In this document: positions 1 through 8,693 of the stretch, piece after piece | Numbering within the stretch: the stretch's first letter is position 1 | Layout: every line of letters starts with the position of its first letter | NCBI GenBank assembly: GCA_964485235.1 | Contig: CAZAIO010000033.1 | Coordinates: forward strand, 1 to 22,745 | Length of the DNA: 22,745 nucleotides | Direction of reading: 5' to 3' | DNA from: CAZAIO01 sp964485235 | Lineage (GTDB): Bacteria > Chloroflexota > Dehalococcoidia > GIF9 > UBA5629 | The notes under the pieces: generated by a model | The model's input: only the letters and a program-made list of their open reading frames with translations | Told to the model about the DNA's origin: nothing | Databases searched by the model: none | Translations under genes and position numbers: made by a program

Positions 1-20
1 ATTCTCGGAGGAGGTGGAAC

Positions 21-236
21 GTGGAATACGATTCGTTCCCAAAATGTCAGAAATGTAAGATTGGTGACCTTGTACCCCTTTCGGACTTTGGCAGTCAGGG
101 TGCGGCTATACATTATAAGGCATGGGTATGCACCAATCCTGATTGTGGATATAATATCAAGATCAGAAATGGTGATTTATATTTAAATGAGCCGATACTG
201 AACGGGACATCCCATACCGTTAGACCCCGTACATAA
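21..236 (+). CDS. Small zinc-ribbon protein, unknown function
   Basis: This 71-residue protein has two cysteine pairs, CQKC near residues 9-12 and a CTNPDC pair near 37-42, which together look like one zinc ribbon of the rubredoxin-knuckle kind. The rest is short and without membrane segments. The start is GTG, chosen because a strong GGAGGAGG ribosome site lies just upstream. It stands 36 bp before comF on the same strand and might be cotranscribed with it, but nothing shows a functional link. Such small ribbons can bind nucleic acid or act as metal-stabilised protein adaptors; I cannot say which. That the gene is real is supported by the ribosome site and the paired cysteines; the function is unknown. 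Confidence 0.7.
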   Translation: MEYDSFPKCQKCKIGDLVPLSDFGSQGAAIHYKAWVCTNPDCGYNIKIRNGDLYLNEPILNGTSHTVRPRT

Positions 237-272
237 TAGTACGTTGTAAATCTCATACGTAATATTTAATTT

Positions 273-986
273 GTGGTTGTTATATTGACCTCCTGGTCTC
301 AACAACTCCGGAAGATAGCTGTTGATTTTTTCTTTCCTCCGCATTGTGTTGGTTGTGGAAAGGTGGGGGATTTTTTATGTGCTGATTGTTCCAGAAAATT
401 ACCGCGGATAGTACCGCCTATCTGTAACAGGTGCGGTAAACCTCAAACCAGCGGTACGCTTTGCCCGTCATGCTGGGGTGCACAGTCCGGAATTGATGGA
501 ATTCGTTCGATTTTTTATTTTGACGGTATAGTACGTAAAGCAATACATGAGCTAAAATATTATAATTTGAGGGCACTATCGGACTACCTTGCGGATTTTA
601 TGTATCAATATTTACAGGGGAGTAAGATAGAAGGTGATATTATTCTGCCGGTACCGCTTCATCGCAACAGGATACGTAGCCGCGGTTATAATCAATCGGC
701 TCTTATCGCGGTAAAATTAGCAAAACTATCCGGCATTCCGTTTGAACAAAATATGCTTATTAGAACAAAAGATAGTATACCTCAGGCGAGAACGAAAACA
801 GGACAGGAAAGACAAAGAAATGTCGATGGCGCCTTTAATTGCCCTGACAATATGTTGAGAGGAAGTCGTATAATATTAGTAGATGACGTGTGTACAACAG
901 GTGCGACACTGGAAGCCTGTGCCGGGACCCTGAAAAATGCCGGTGCGATATCTGTCTGGGGACTTACTGTTGCACGAGAGAGCTAA
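273..986 (+). CDS. comF: ComF family phosphoribosyltransferase-like protein
   Basis: The 237-residue protein has the two-part ComF layout. An N-terminal zinc region carries CxxC pairs (Cys25/28, Cys36/39, Cys51/54, Cys64/67), and a type I phosphoribosyltransferase domain follows with the RSRGYNQS motif (135-142) and the PRPP-binding loop ILVDDVCTTGAT (201-212). In naturally competent bacteria ComF helps take single-stranded DNA into the cell, but orthologues are widespread in non-competent species and the reaction is not established. The start is GTG at 273, with an in-frame TTG at 285 as alternative; neither has a strong ribosome site, so the N-terminus is uncertain. Only 13 bp separate the stop from hpf. 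The comF-hpf order is also common elsewhere and suggests one transcript. Confidence 0.9.
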   Translation: MVVILTSWSQQLRKIAVDFFFPPHCVGCGKVGDFLCADCSRKLPRIVPPICNRCGKPQTSGTLCPSCWGAQSGIDGIRSIFYFDGIVRKAIHELKYYNLRALSDYLADFMYQYLQGSKIEGDIILPVPLHRNRIRSRGYNQSALIAVKLAKLSGIPFEQNMLIRTKDSIPQARTKTGQERQRNVDGAFNCPDNMLRGSRIILVDDVCTTGATLEACAGTLKNAGAISVWGLTVARES

Positions 987-999
987 AAAGGAGAGAACT

Positions 1000-1557
1000 A
1001 TGGAGCTTCAAATCATCGGGAAGAATGTGAAAGTTACACAGTCTATGAGAGACTATATACAAAAGAAAGTTGACAGGCTGGGCCGTTACCTGCCCGGTAT
1101 CGACGATGCCAAAGTTGAGATAAATCAGGAAAAAACCAAGGCTCCCGAACACCGGTTTACTGTCCAGGTTACTATAAGAAGTAAGGGTTTATTGCTACGC
1201 GGTGAGGAGCGGAGTATTAATGCTAATGCCGCCATGGATATGGTTATAGAAGTGCTTGCCCGGCAGATAAAGCGGTACAAAGGTAAAGTAAACAGGAAAG
1301 AAAAGACTGCATCGCTAGCACGCCAGATCGGTGAAGAGGAAATTGCCGTTACCGGAAAAAAGAAAACTACCGAACCGGAACTGGTGAAAGTGAAGCGTTT
1401 TATTGTCAAGTCTATGACGGTAGATGAATCCACCGAGCAGATGGAACTACTGGGACACGATTTCTTTCTGTTTGTGAACGATGAAAGTGGAGAGCTGAAT
1501 CTGATTTATCGACGAAAAGACGGAAATTACGGGCTGATAGTGCCGGAGATGGCATAA
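1000..1557 (+). CDS. hpf: Ribosome hibernation promoting factor, long form
   Basis: The 185-residue length matches long-form HPF. The N-terminal S30AE/YfiA domain (about 1-100, beginning MELQIIGKNVKVT) binds the 30S decoding region. A charged linker (about 100-130) leads to the C-terminal dimerisation domain (about 130-185, KRFIVKSMTVDESTEQM to the YGLIVPE end). In the family this C-terminal domain joins two 70S ribosomes into an inactive 100S particle in stationary phase or starvation. I chose ATG at 1000 because AAGGAG sits at the right distance. The open frame reaches back to 937, but that would overlap comF and add residues foreign to the family. It follows comF by 13 bp, probably in the same operon. 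Confidence 0.96.
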   Translation: MELQIIGKNVKVTQSMRDYIQKKVDRLGRYLPGIDDAKVEINQEKTKAPEHRFTVQVTIRSKGLLLRGEERSINANAAMDMVIEVLARQIKRYKGKVNRKEKTASLARQIGEEEIAVTGKKKTTEPELVKVKRFIVKSMTVDESTEQMELLGHDFFLFVNDESGELNLIYRRKDGNYGLIVPEMA

Positions 1558-1588
1558 GTATATTTTAATAATAAGCGCGGTTTATTAA

Positions 1589-2146
1589 ATGAATGAATTA
1601 ACAGTTGAAAAGACACGTATTGCATTACTTCAGGGCGATATAACGCAACAGACGACTGACGCTATCGTAAACGCTGCGAATTCCAGCCTGATGGGTGGAG
1701 GTGGAGTGGATGGGGCGATACACAATGCTGCCGGGCCATCGGTACTCGAAGAATGCAAGAAGATCATATCCCGTATTGGAAAGCTGGAACCCGGCAATGC
1801 TGTTATCACTTCTGCGGGTAATCTCAACGTAAAGTATATCATTCATACCGTAGGTCCCATATGGCATGGCGGAAGATATAATGAATCTGAGATACTTGCG
1901 AGTGCTTACAGGGAAAGTTTGAAGTTAGCGATAGCATACAAGATCGGGAGCATTTCATTCCCTTCTATCAGTACAGGGGCATATCGTTATCCTGTAGATG
2001 AAGCTGCAAAGCTCGCGATCAATACTGTAATTGAGTTTGTACGTGAAAACAATACCCCGTTACAGGAGATATTTTTCGTTCTATATGACGCAGTAACGTA
2101 CCGGGCGTATGGTACTGCATTAACGGAATGTGCTAAAAACCTGTAA
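1589..2146 (+). CDS. Macrodomain O-acetyl-ADP-ribose deacetylase-like protein
   Basis: A single 185-residue macrodomain of the MacroD / E. coli YmdB (deacetylase) type. Visible ligand-binding elements are GDIT (16-19), NAAN (28-31), the glycine-rich loop with GGGGVDGAIH (36-45), IIHTVGP (84-90) and the STGAYRYP phosphate loop (128-135). The family hydrolyses O-acetyl-ADP-ribose or removes ADP-ribose from acidic side chains or nucleic acid. The asparagine of NAAN and the aspartate of GVDGAIH, needed for catalysis in MacroD enzymes, are both present, so an active enzyme is expected. It follows hpf by 31 bp and precedes ogt by 29 bp, and may share a transcript with both. The ribosome site is weak. 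I leave the symbol empty because ymdB also names the unrelated phosphodiesterase family found at 12439. Confidence 0.93.
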   Translation: MNELTVEKTRIALLQGDITQQTTDAIVNAANSSLMGGGGVDGAIHNAAGPSVLEECKKIISRIGKLEPGNAVITSAGNLNVKYIIHTVGPIWHGGRYNESEILASAYRESLKLAIAYKIGSISFPSISTGAYRYPVDEAAKLAINTVIEFVRENNTPLQEIFFVLYDAVTYRAYGTALTECAKNL

Positions 2147-2175
2147 CCTTTGTACCGGGCCGAAGGCAGAATGCA

Positions 2176-2715
2176 ATGGGAATGCTTCACGTATTACGTT
2201 TTACACCGGTAGAGACTCAGCTGGGGTCTATAGGAGTCGTTGCATCAAGGGAAAGTCTACGAGAAATAATCTTACCGAAACCCTCATCTGTAATCCTTTA
2301 TCGTACTGTTATGCAGAAGTACGGGATTTCGCAGGTGACAGATATTTCTTTTTTCGGCGATTTGCCCCGGAGATTGATCTCGTATTTCGAGGGATATCGC
2401 GTAGAGTTTCCCGATAAGCTTGATTTCGCGATTGCCAGCGACTTTCAAAAGTCCATATGGGAGACGACGAGGACTATTCCTTATGGTGAGACACGGAGCT
2501 ATGGCTGGGTTGCCGATGCAGCCGGTCATAACAGGGCAGCAAGAGCTGCCGGGACGGTATTAGGAAAGAATCCCTTTCCCATCATTGTTCCCTGTCACAG
2601 GGTTATTGCCGGTGACGGTACTATAGGCGGTTTCAGCAGCGGAACCGGTATAAAAAAATACCTGTTGCAACTTGAGGACAGTCGGGTATCTGCGAATCAT
2701 AAGAGTACGATGTAA
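2176..2715 (+). CDS. ogt: Methylated-DNA-protein-cysteine methyltransferase
   Basis: This 179-residue protein is an O6-alkylguanine-DNA alkyltransferase, a suicide DNA-repair enzyme that moves the alkyl group from damaged guanine to its own cysteine. The active site PCHRV places the acceptor at Cys140, inside NPFPIIVPCHRVI. The DNA-binding helix-turn-helix region with TIPYGETRSYGWVA (about 100-113) and the C-terminal GTIGGFSSG (148-156) are intact. The N-terminal 80 residues are diverged, as is usual for Ogt-type proteins. The arginine-finger region reads NRAARAAG, close to the consensus RAVG. ATG 2176 fits a weak GAAGG site; ATG 2182 is possible. It is the last gene of the plus-strand run, 68 bp before the end of dnaE on the other strand, with no clear terminator between. 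Confidence 0.95.
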   Translation: MGMLHVLRFTPVETQLGSIGVVASRESLREIILPKPSSVILYRTVMQKYGISQVTDISFFGDLPRRLISYFEGYRVEFPDKLDFAIASDFQKSIWETTRTIPYGETRSYGWVADAAGHNRAARAAGTVLGKNPFPIIVPCHRVIAGDGTIGGFSSGTGIKKYLLQLEDSRVSANHKSTM

Positions 2716-2783
2716 TGCGGAATACGTATCCAGTGTTTTGAAGGTGATAGTAACATATACAGTGGAACGGGGACATATCGTGA

Positions 2784-5700
2784 TTACAATATAGTTTCAA
2801 CTCCCAGGTTTTCTTTGCCCAGAATAGTCACCAGTTCCTTTTCCAGTTCAGAGCAATAACTTGCACCGGGTAATTCCATAAAGGTCTTCTCTTCACCGTT
2901 GTCTATAATGAGATTGAAAATATCTTCGCCCTGGTAAAGGTTTAGCGCATCCATTACTTTATTGAGTTTTTCGAGCGATTCTTCGGTTTCACCACCTTCG
3001 TTCATAAATATAGTGACCTTATGTTTTTTCGGGATTTGTTTTTCGGGCAACGTATTTCTGTTCGGTGTTGCTTCCTCTTCATATTTCCGGACTCGCTGGC
3101 AATTGATATTAACCTGGTCTTCCCTAGCTCTCACCTTGCCCTCTACCAGGAGTATTTCATTCTCTACCCATAGTTCCTTTGTTTCTTCATATATTTTCGA
3201 CCATGCTGTCACTTCGATTGTCCCGTCGAGGTCTTCAAGTGTGGCAATACAAAAAGCGCGGCCGTCTTTGGTATATAACTGGCGTACAGATGTTACCATT
3301 CCCGCTATTATTACATTTTCGCCGACCATTTCCTCTCCCAGTTGACCGCAAAAAGCGGTAATGGTATCTGCCAGGGAAGCTGCCATAGCGCTTAAAGGAT
3401 GGGCTGAGAAAAACACCCCCATAAGCTCTTTTTCCCATTCAACATTTTCTTTCGGTGTGGTCTCGATATCCTCCAGGTTCAAACTGGGGAGTGGAGTGGT
3501 AACGGAATCGCCCCAGAGATCGAACATGCTTGTTTGTCCTGATTCCCGTTGTTGTTGTTCCCGTTGTGAAAGTGAAATAATTTGCGGCAAGCTGTGAAGC
3601 AACGCACCGCGGGGCGCCAGGCTATTGAATGCCCCCGCTTTAATCAGGCTTTCCAGCACCTTTCTGTTAACGCTGCGAAGGTCGGCACGACGGCAAAAGT
3701 CTTCAATCGTCTGAAAGGCTCCACCCTCACGTCGGGCTGCTATGATAGGTTCAACGGCGTTCTGCCCGACATTTTTTATCGCGCTGAGACTGAACCTGAT
3801 TGCCGCGTTTCCGTTGGGCTTCTCGATAGTAAATATGGTATCGCTTTTATTGATATCGGGCGGCAGGACAGCAATGTTCAAACGGCGGCACTCAGCGAAG
3901 AATGAGCGCACTTTGTCCATATTCGTCGAATATGTATTGAAAAGTGCAGTCATAAACTCCACGGGGTAATTTGCTTTGAGATAAGCAGTCTCATAAGAGA
4001 TAAGAGCATAACTCACGCTGTGCGCTTTATTAAATGCATAACCTGCAAAGGGTTCGATAAGAGCGAATATCTCATTGGCGAGGTCTTCGGTAATGCCGTT
4101 TTTCATTGCGCCGTCGATAAAGTTCTGCCGTTCCTTTTGCATAACGGAAGCGATTTTTTTCCCCATTGCTTTGCGGAATATGTCGGCCTGTCCGAGACTG
4201 TATCCGGCGAGGGCGCGTACCATGAGAAGCACCTGGTCCTGATATACAATCACGCCGTATGTTTCCTCCAGGATATTCTTGAGCGCTTCATGAGGATAGT
4301 GTATCGGTTCGAGTCCGTGTTTTGCTCTGATGAAAGTGGGGATATGTTCCATCGGACCGGGTCTGTAGAGCGCTACCATAGCCGCTATGTCGCTGAAAGT
4401 GGTCGGTTTCAGTTCCTTGATATAACGGCGCATACCGGCACCTTCAAGCTGGAAAATACCACCTGTTTCCCCCGATGCAAGAAGCTCGAAAGTGGCGGGG
4501 TTGTCCAGAGGTATATTTTGAAAAGTGATGGTGACATTACGATGTTCTGCGATAATATCCTTTGCTTTCGACAGGAGTGTGAGATTCGCAAGACCCAGGA
4601 TATCGAACTTGAGCAGTCCCAGCCGGGCTACGGTGGTCATCGGAAACTGCGTTGTCGCCGTGTTCTGTTCGACGTCTTTGCTCGCCCGCTGAAGCGGTAG
4701 AAAATGCACGAGCGGCTCGCTTGAAATTACTACTCCGGCTGCGTGCGTGCTCGCATGACGTGCAATACCTTCCACCTTTTTCGCGGTGTCAACGAGCTGC
4801 CGGATCGTATTGTCCTCGTTATATATCGTGCTGAATTCCCTGTTTTCCTGGAGCGCATCATCGAGTTTGATATTAGGCCTCGCCGGGATCAGCCTGGCCA
4901 CCCGGTCGACCTGTCCGTATGACATATCAAGGGCTCGCCCCACGTCTCTCACTGCGGCTCTGGCTCCCAATGTTCCGAATGTGATTATCTGGGCTACGTT
5001 GTCTGTACTGTATCTTTGGTTGATATACGCAATAACTTCTCCCCTGCGGTCATCTTGAAAGTCGAGATCGATGTCAGGCATCTCGCGGCGCTCAATATTA
5101 AGGAAGCGTTCAAATACAAGATTGTGTGCGAGCGGGTCGATTTCGGTGATACCGAGGCAGTAAAGCGCAAGACTTGCCGCTGCGCTTCCTCTTACACCGA
5201 AGAGTATATTTTGCTGTCGCACGAATGAGATAAGGTCCCATACTACCAGAAAGTAATCGGAGAAATGTGTTTGATGGATAACGTCGAGTTCATATGCAAG
5301 ACGTTGTTCGATCTGAGGCGTAATAGACGGGTAACGCAGTTTAAGTCCGTCCCAGCAAAGCTCGTCGAGGAAGGTATCGGCGGTTTTCCCCTGCGGTACC
5401 TCAACTTTCGGTATATGCGTACGGCCGAACTCCAGCTCGAGATTGCACATATCCGCTATACGTAGCGTGTTTTCAATTGCATCGGGTATATCCTGATACA
5501 TTGAAGTCATATCTTCCGGGCTTTTCAGATACAGAAAATCGCCGGACATTTTCATTCGTTTTTCATCATTGACCGTGGTATTGGTCTGTATGCAAAGGAG
5601 GATGTCCTGTATAGTAGCGTCTTCCCTGTTGACATAATGTACATCATTTGTAGCGACCGGAGGAATACTCAATTCCGATAAAAGCGAGAGTAGTCCCTGG

Positions 5701-6245
5701 TTTGCTTTTTCGAGTTCCGGAATGGGATGTCGCTGTATCTCGATATAGTAGTCGCTGAAATTGTCTTTGTACCATTGTGCTTCTGTTTTTGCTTCTTCCA
5801 TATGGCCTGCAAGTATGAGTTGAGCCAGTTGACCCTGAAGGCATCCCGACATAATAATAAGACCTTCACCGTATTTTAATAGAAGGTCTTTATCTATTCT
5901 TGGCTTGTAATAAAAGCCTTCGAGATTGGCTATGGTAACCAGGTAGAGCAGGTTCTGATAACCTTGCCTGTTTTTTGCGAGCACAGTGAGATGGTATGAG
6001 CTTTTATCTCCGGCATTTTTACTGCGGTGGCCGTTAGGAGCTACGTAAAGTTCACAGCCGATAATAGGTTTAATACCTGCTTCCTTTGCCGCAAGATAAA
6101 AATCGACCACACCGTACATAGTCCCATGGTCGGTAATGGCGAGGCTGTTCATTCCCATTAACCGTGCTTTCTCTATGACCTGCTGAACACGGCAGAGCCC
6201 GTCGAGAAGGCTGTATTCGGTATGAACATGTAGATGGGTAAACAT
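2784..6245 (-). CDS. dnaE: DNA polymerase III subunit alpha
   Basis: The 1153 residues are close to the usual DnaE length, so the gene is full. It is the replicative C-family polymerase. The N-terminal PHP domain (1-205) keeps a complete-looking metal set: HLHVHT (His6, His8), TDH (Asp39, His40), Glu65, His85, Cys135 and NDVH (Asp201, His203). The catalytic palm has PDIDLDF (Asp391, Asp393) and KFDIL (Asp548). The fingers follow with VYQDQVLL and GQADIFRKAMGKK (685-697). An HhH tandem lies near 830-870 and an OB fold near 975-1055, followed by a C-terminal tail without an obvious tau-binding assignment. The intact PHP site suggests built-in 3'-5' proofreading, as in Thermus; that is inference. 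ATG at 6245 begins the conserved FTHLHVHTEYS, although the ribosome site is weak. Confidence 0.99.
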   Translation of the reverse strand: MFTHLHVHTEYSLLDGLCRVQQVIEKARLMGMNSLAITDHGTMYGVVDFYLAAKEAGIKPIIGCELYVAPNGHRSKNAGDKSSYHLTVLAKNRQGYQNLLYLVTIANLEGFYYKPRIDKDLLLKYGEGLIIMSGCLQGQLAQLILAGHMEEAKTEAQWYKDNFSDYYIEIQRHPIPELEKANQGLLSLLSELSIPPVATNDVHYVNREDATIQDILLCIQTNTTVNDEKRMKMSGDFLYLKSPEDMTSMYQDIPDAIENTLRIADMCNLELEFGRTHIPKVEVPQGKTADTFLDELCWDGLKLRYPSITPQIEQRLAYELDVIHQTHFSDYFLVVWDLISFVRQQNILFGVRGSAAASLALYCLGITEIDPLAHNLVFERFLNIERREMPDIDLDFQDDRRGEVIAYINQRYSTDNVAQIITFGTLGARAAVRDVGRALDMSYGQVDRVARLIPARPNIKLDDALQENREFSTIYNEDNTIRQLVDTAKKVEGIARHASTHAAGVVISSEPLVHFLPLQRASKDVEQNTATTQFPMTTVARLGLLKFDILGLANLTLLSKAKDIIAEHRNVTITFQNIPLDNPATFELLASGETGGIFQLEGAGMRRYIKELKPTTFSDIAAMVALYRPGPMEHIPTFIRAKHGLEPIHYPHEALKNILEETYGVIVYQDQVLLMVRALAGYSLGQADIFRKAMGKKIASVMQKERQNFIDGAMKNGITEDLANEIFALIEPFAGYAFNKAHSVSYALISYETAYLKANYPVEFMTALFNTYSTNMDKVRSFFAECRRLNIAVLPPDINKSDTIFTIEKPNGNAAIRFSLSAIKNVGQNAVEPIIAARREGGAFQTIEDFCRRADLRSVNRKVLESLIKAGAFNSLAPRGALLHSLPQIISLSQREQQQRESGQTSMFDLWGDSVTTPLPSLNLEDIETTPKENVEWEKELMGVFFSAHPLSAMAASLADTITAFCGQLGEEMVGENVIIAGMVTSVRQLYTKDGRAFCIATLEDLDGTIEVTAWSKIYEETKELWVENEILLVEGKVRAREDQVNINCQRVRKYEEEATPNRNTLPEKQIPKKHKVTIFMNEGGETEESLEKLNKVMDALNLYQGEDIFNLIIDNGEEKTFMELPGASYCSELEKELVTILGKENLGVETIL

Positions 6246-6274
6246 AGGGCTTTAAAAAAATGGAATTGTTTATC

Positions 6275-6283
6275 ATTATAGCA
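6275..6283 (-). promoter_or_regulatory. Extended -10 promoter of dnaE
   Basis: Read on the minus strand this is TGC followed by a perfect TATAAT (6280-6275), an extended -10 element. No good -35 hexamer lies 16-18 bp upstream, which is normal for extended -10 promoters. Transcription would begin near 6268, giving a leader of about 23 nt. Confidence 0.55.
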
Positions 6284-6332
6284 TAAAAAATTTCGTGTTT
6301 TTATCGCTTTCTGTCATCCGGAGTATGTTGGT

Positions 6333-6362
6333 TTGACATTTACGGGATGCAATCACTATCAT
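6333..6362 (+). promoter_or_regulatory. Sigma70-type promoter of the TIGR01906 gene
   Basis: A perfect -35 TTGACA (6333-6338) and a -10 TATCAT (6357-6362) are separated by 18 bp. Transcription would begin near 6369, downstream of the longest possible start at 6347. This supports translation from ATG 6386. Confidence 0.65.
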
Positions 6363-6385
6363 CATCTGTGCAAAGGGGAAAAGAT

Positions 6386-7105
6386 ATGAAAATTATTACC
6401 GGCATCGTCTATGTCCTGCTTATTTGTTGCATACCGGTTCTATTGATTACCGGCACCATAAAAGCGGAAGTGGGAAATATCCATCTTTATGAAAGCGGTT
6501 TCAACAAATATAACATCAGCGAGGATACAGGAATCGATAACACAGGACTTCACGACGTTGCACGTCACCTGATCGATTATTTCAACCTGAAAGCAGATTC
6601 CGCACAGATATCGGTCATGAGGTCGGGACAACAGGTAGACCTGTTTAATTCAAAAGAGCTCGTCCATTTGCAGGATGTGAGGGATTTGGTTCAGCTGGAC
6701 TATCTTGTGTTCCGAATCGCTGTAATTTTAATTGTTATGTTTGCATTAATACTGTTTTTCCTTTCGTCTGAACGATTACGAAAAGCAATAAAAGGTCTTT
6801 TCTGGGGGGCTGTCGTAACATTGACGGGAGTTATTGTGCTAGCCCTGTGGGCTATGTTCGGCTTCGAACGTTTCTTCGTCCTTTTTCATATAGTGAGCTT
6901 TTCGAATGATTTGTGGATACTAGACCCGGCAACCGACTATTTGATCCGGCTATTTCCCGAAGGTTTTTTCTATGATGCGGCGCTTTACGGTTTTATTGCG
7001 GTTATCGTCGAAGCGTTTTTACTGGGAATAATCACGTTTATATTATTTAAAAGAATACGGTACGGATATCTGGCTGCTAAACCAGGAGGCTTGTCAGGAA
7101 GCTAA
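6386..7105 (+). CDS. TIGR01906 / DUF1461 integral membrane protein
   Basis: A 239-residue membrane protein with a helix at about 5-25, a long extracytoplasmic region (26-107), then helices near 108-127, 138-158 and 198-222. The external part contains the family-like stretches NSKELVHLQDVRDL (88-101) and, before the last helix, FSNDLWILDPATDYLIRLFP (172-191). These match what I know of TIGR01906/DUF1461, a family of unknown function seen in Firmicutes and Chloroflexi. I chose ATG 6386 because a GGGG-rich ribosome site precedes it and the mapped-by-eye promoter puts the start of transcription after 6347. Its TAA overlaps, on the opposite strand, the stop of the FmdB gene. Confidence 0.85.
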   Translation: MKIITGIVYVLLICCIPVLLITGTIKAEVGNIHLYESGFNKYNISEDTGIDNTGLHDVARHLIDYFNLKADSAQISVMRSGQQVDLFNSKELVHLQDVRDLVQLDYLVFRIAVILIVMFALILFFLSSERLRKAIKGLFWGAVVTLTGVIVLALWAMFGFERFFVLFHIVSFSNDLWILDPATDYLIRLFPEGFFYDAALYGFIAVIVEAFLLGIITFILFKRIRYGYLAAKPGGLSGS

Positions 7106-7335
7106 TGACAGCTGCTGCAATTTGTCGAAGTACACCCTGCACAGGAACTTCCGGCACCTGCTATAGCTGTAGTTGCCCCGTCGGCACTTTTGGAAAAGGA
7201 AGCAAAAGTGGAAAGAATGCGCTGTGACGTGCGGTTGCATTTCGGGCATGCTATTTCTTTATTCGCTTCACTTATAGGACGAAGTTTTTCGAACTTATGG
7301 TTACACGCAGAACAGCGGTATTCATAAAGCGGCAT
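7102..7335 (-). CDS. FmdB family zinc-ribbon protein
   Basis: The 77-residue product begins MPLYEYRCSACNHKFE, the signature of the FmdB family (CxxC_CXXC_SSSS). The zinc ribbon uses Cys8/Cys11 and the CPKC pair near 31-34. A low-complexity Gly/Ala/Ser tail ends in a cysteine-rich CAGCTSTNCSSCH stretch. The family was named after a proposed regulator of a formamidase gene but has no settled function. ATG 7335 has an AAGGAG ribosome site and a promoter upstream. The 3' end overlaps the stop of the convergent membrane-protein gene by 4 bp. A second member lies at 16836-17024. Confidence 0.9.
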   Translation of the reverse strand: MPLYEYRCSACNHKFEKLRPISEANKEIACPKCNRTSQRILSTFASFSKSADGATTAIAGAGSSCAGCTSTNCSSCH

Positions 7336-7352
7336 ATTTTCTCCTTTTTCTA

Positions 7353-7381
7353 AATGTAGCGCACGGGTAAGTGTAAGTCAA
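7353..7381 (-). promoter_or_regulatory. Promoter of the first FmdB gene
   Basis: On the minus strand, -35 TTGACT (7381-7376) and -10 TACATT (7358-7353) are separated by exactly 17 bp, about 20 bp upstream of the start codon. Confidence 0.55.
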
Positions 7382-7428
7382 ATTTTCGCAACGTTATTAT
7401 CGACTATTCTGAACAGATATTCCGGCTA

Positions 7429-7434
7429 TATAAT
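7429..7434 (+). promoter_or_regulatory. Possible -10 box of the MFS transporter gene
   Basis: A perfect TATAAT lies 22 bp before the start codon. No convincing -35 hexamer is seen at 16-18 bp, so this is a weak call based on the -10 box and its position. Confidence 0.35.
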
Positions 7435-7456
7435 ATCAGGCGAAGGAAATCACTAA

Positions 7457-8641
7457 ATGGAATCAAAAGTCTCATATTATGGCTGGGTGGTAGTCGGAAT
7501 GGCTTTTCTCGCCAATCTTGCTGCGTATGGGGTCGTATTTGCATACAGCGTTTTTTTTAAACCGCTCACCCTTGAATTCGGATGGAACCGTACAGTGACT
7601 GCCGGAGCATTCAGTATATATGCAATCGTGCATAATATCCTGGCTTTCTTTTGCGGCAAGCTTGTAGACAGGTTCGGTCCTAAAATAGTATTAACCGCAG
7701 CAGGATTCTTCATCGGTCTTTCCATGGTGCTCATGAGTTATATTTCAAATATTTGGCAACTTTATGTTGTGTACGGATTGTTTCTTTCGGTTGGTATTGC
7801 ATGTACCTATGCACCGGTAATGGCAACGGTATCCAGATGGTTTGCGGAAAAAAGAGGAATGGCAGTAGGATTTACCGCCGCAGGAATAGGAGCGGGCTCG
7901 ATAGTATTTTCACCTCTAAGCGCATGGTTGATATCGTCCTTCGATTGGAGGTTCTCCTTTTTTGTACTTGGCATCAGCACATGGATTATTTTCATTCCGG
8001 TGGTGCGGTTTCTGAAGAGAAATACGGGAATAATTGAAACAAGTAAGAATAATTCAAGAATAGCTGAAGGAATAACGTTCGCCGAAGCCTTTAAGACGTT
8101 AACGTTCTGGGCGTATTGTTGTGCGTGGATGTTCGCAGCTTTTGCGCAATGGGCAATTTTTGTACATATCGTGCCTGTTCTCACCGACAGGGGGATAACA
8201 ATAGTTCAGGCAGGACTGATGGCCGGATTGATGGGTGGAACAAGCTTAGCGGGCAGAGTATGCTCCGGTCTGATATCCGATAAGGTCGGCAGAAAAGAGG
8301 TCTTTATTACGGCGCTTGCAATCCAGCTAGCTGCTCTTGTGTGGCTTGCCTATTCCAACGACCTCTGGATGTTTTTTGTGTTCGTCGTACTATTCGGTTT
8401 CGGGTCCGGTGGTTGGGGAGGCGTAATTGCAGCATTTCCTGCAGATTATTTCGGACTTAAAGAGACCGGTTCGATTCTGGGATTCGGTGCTATTATGTGC
8501 GGAATAGGTGTTGCCTTCGGGCCTTTTATGGGAGGATATATTTTCGATGTGACCGGGTCATATCAAATAATGGTAATGCTCTGTATAATTACCGGCATTG
8601 CTGCAATCGCCTCGGCGTTTTTTATCAGACATATACAATAA
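7457..8641 (+). CDS. MFS transporter, oxalate/formate antiporter-like
   Basis: This 394-residue protein has the length and about twelve hydrophobic segments of a major facilitator. The opening YYGWVVVGMAFLANLAAYGVVFAYSVF and the loop 2-3 motif GKLVDRFGPKIV are typical of the OxlT/monocarboxylate-like (OFA) branch. A second copy of the loop motif, SGLISDKVGRKEVF, lies after helix 8, as expected from the internal duplication. The C-half GAIMCGIGVAFGPFMGGYIFD is also family-like. It probably moves small organic anions across the cytoplasmic membrane; the substrate cannot be read from sequence. ATG 7457 follows a GAAGGAA ribosome site. It is the first gene of the long plus-strand region and is divergent from the FmdB gene. 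Confidence 0.9.
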   Translation: MESKVSYYGWVVVGMAFLANLAAYGVVFAYSVFFKPLTLEFGWNRTVTAGAFSIYAIVHNILAFFCGKLVDRFGPKIVLTAAGFFIGLSMVLMSYISNIWQLYVVYGLFLSVGIACTYAPVMATVSRWFAEKRGMAVGFTAAGIGAGSIVFSPLSAWLISSFDWRFSFFVLGISTWIIFIPVVRFLKRNTGIIETSKNNSRIAEGITFAEAFKTLTFWAYCCAWMFAAFAQWAIFVHIVPVLTDRGITIVQAGLMAGLMGGTSLAGRVCSGLISDKVGRKEVFITALAIQLAALVWLAYSNDLWMFFVFVVLFGFGSGGWGGVIAAFPADYFGLKETGSILGFGAIMCGIGVAFGPFMGGYIFDVTGSYQIMVMLCIITGIAAIASAFFIRHIQ

Positions 8642-8693
8642 AACCGGGCTCTTTACGATATATATACTGAGTTATGTTATTTTATCATGATAA

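Noticed and set aside
937..999. Upstream extension of the hpf frame
   Set aside because: It overlaps comF, and the family N-terminus begins at ATG 1000 just after an AAGGAG site.
4020..4700. A 226-codon plus-strand frame inside dnaE
   Set aside because: It is antisense to conserved polymerase sequence, with no recognisable motif; the dnaE reading explains the DNA.
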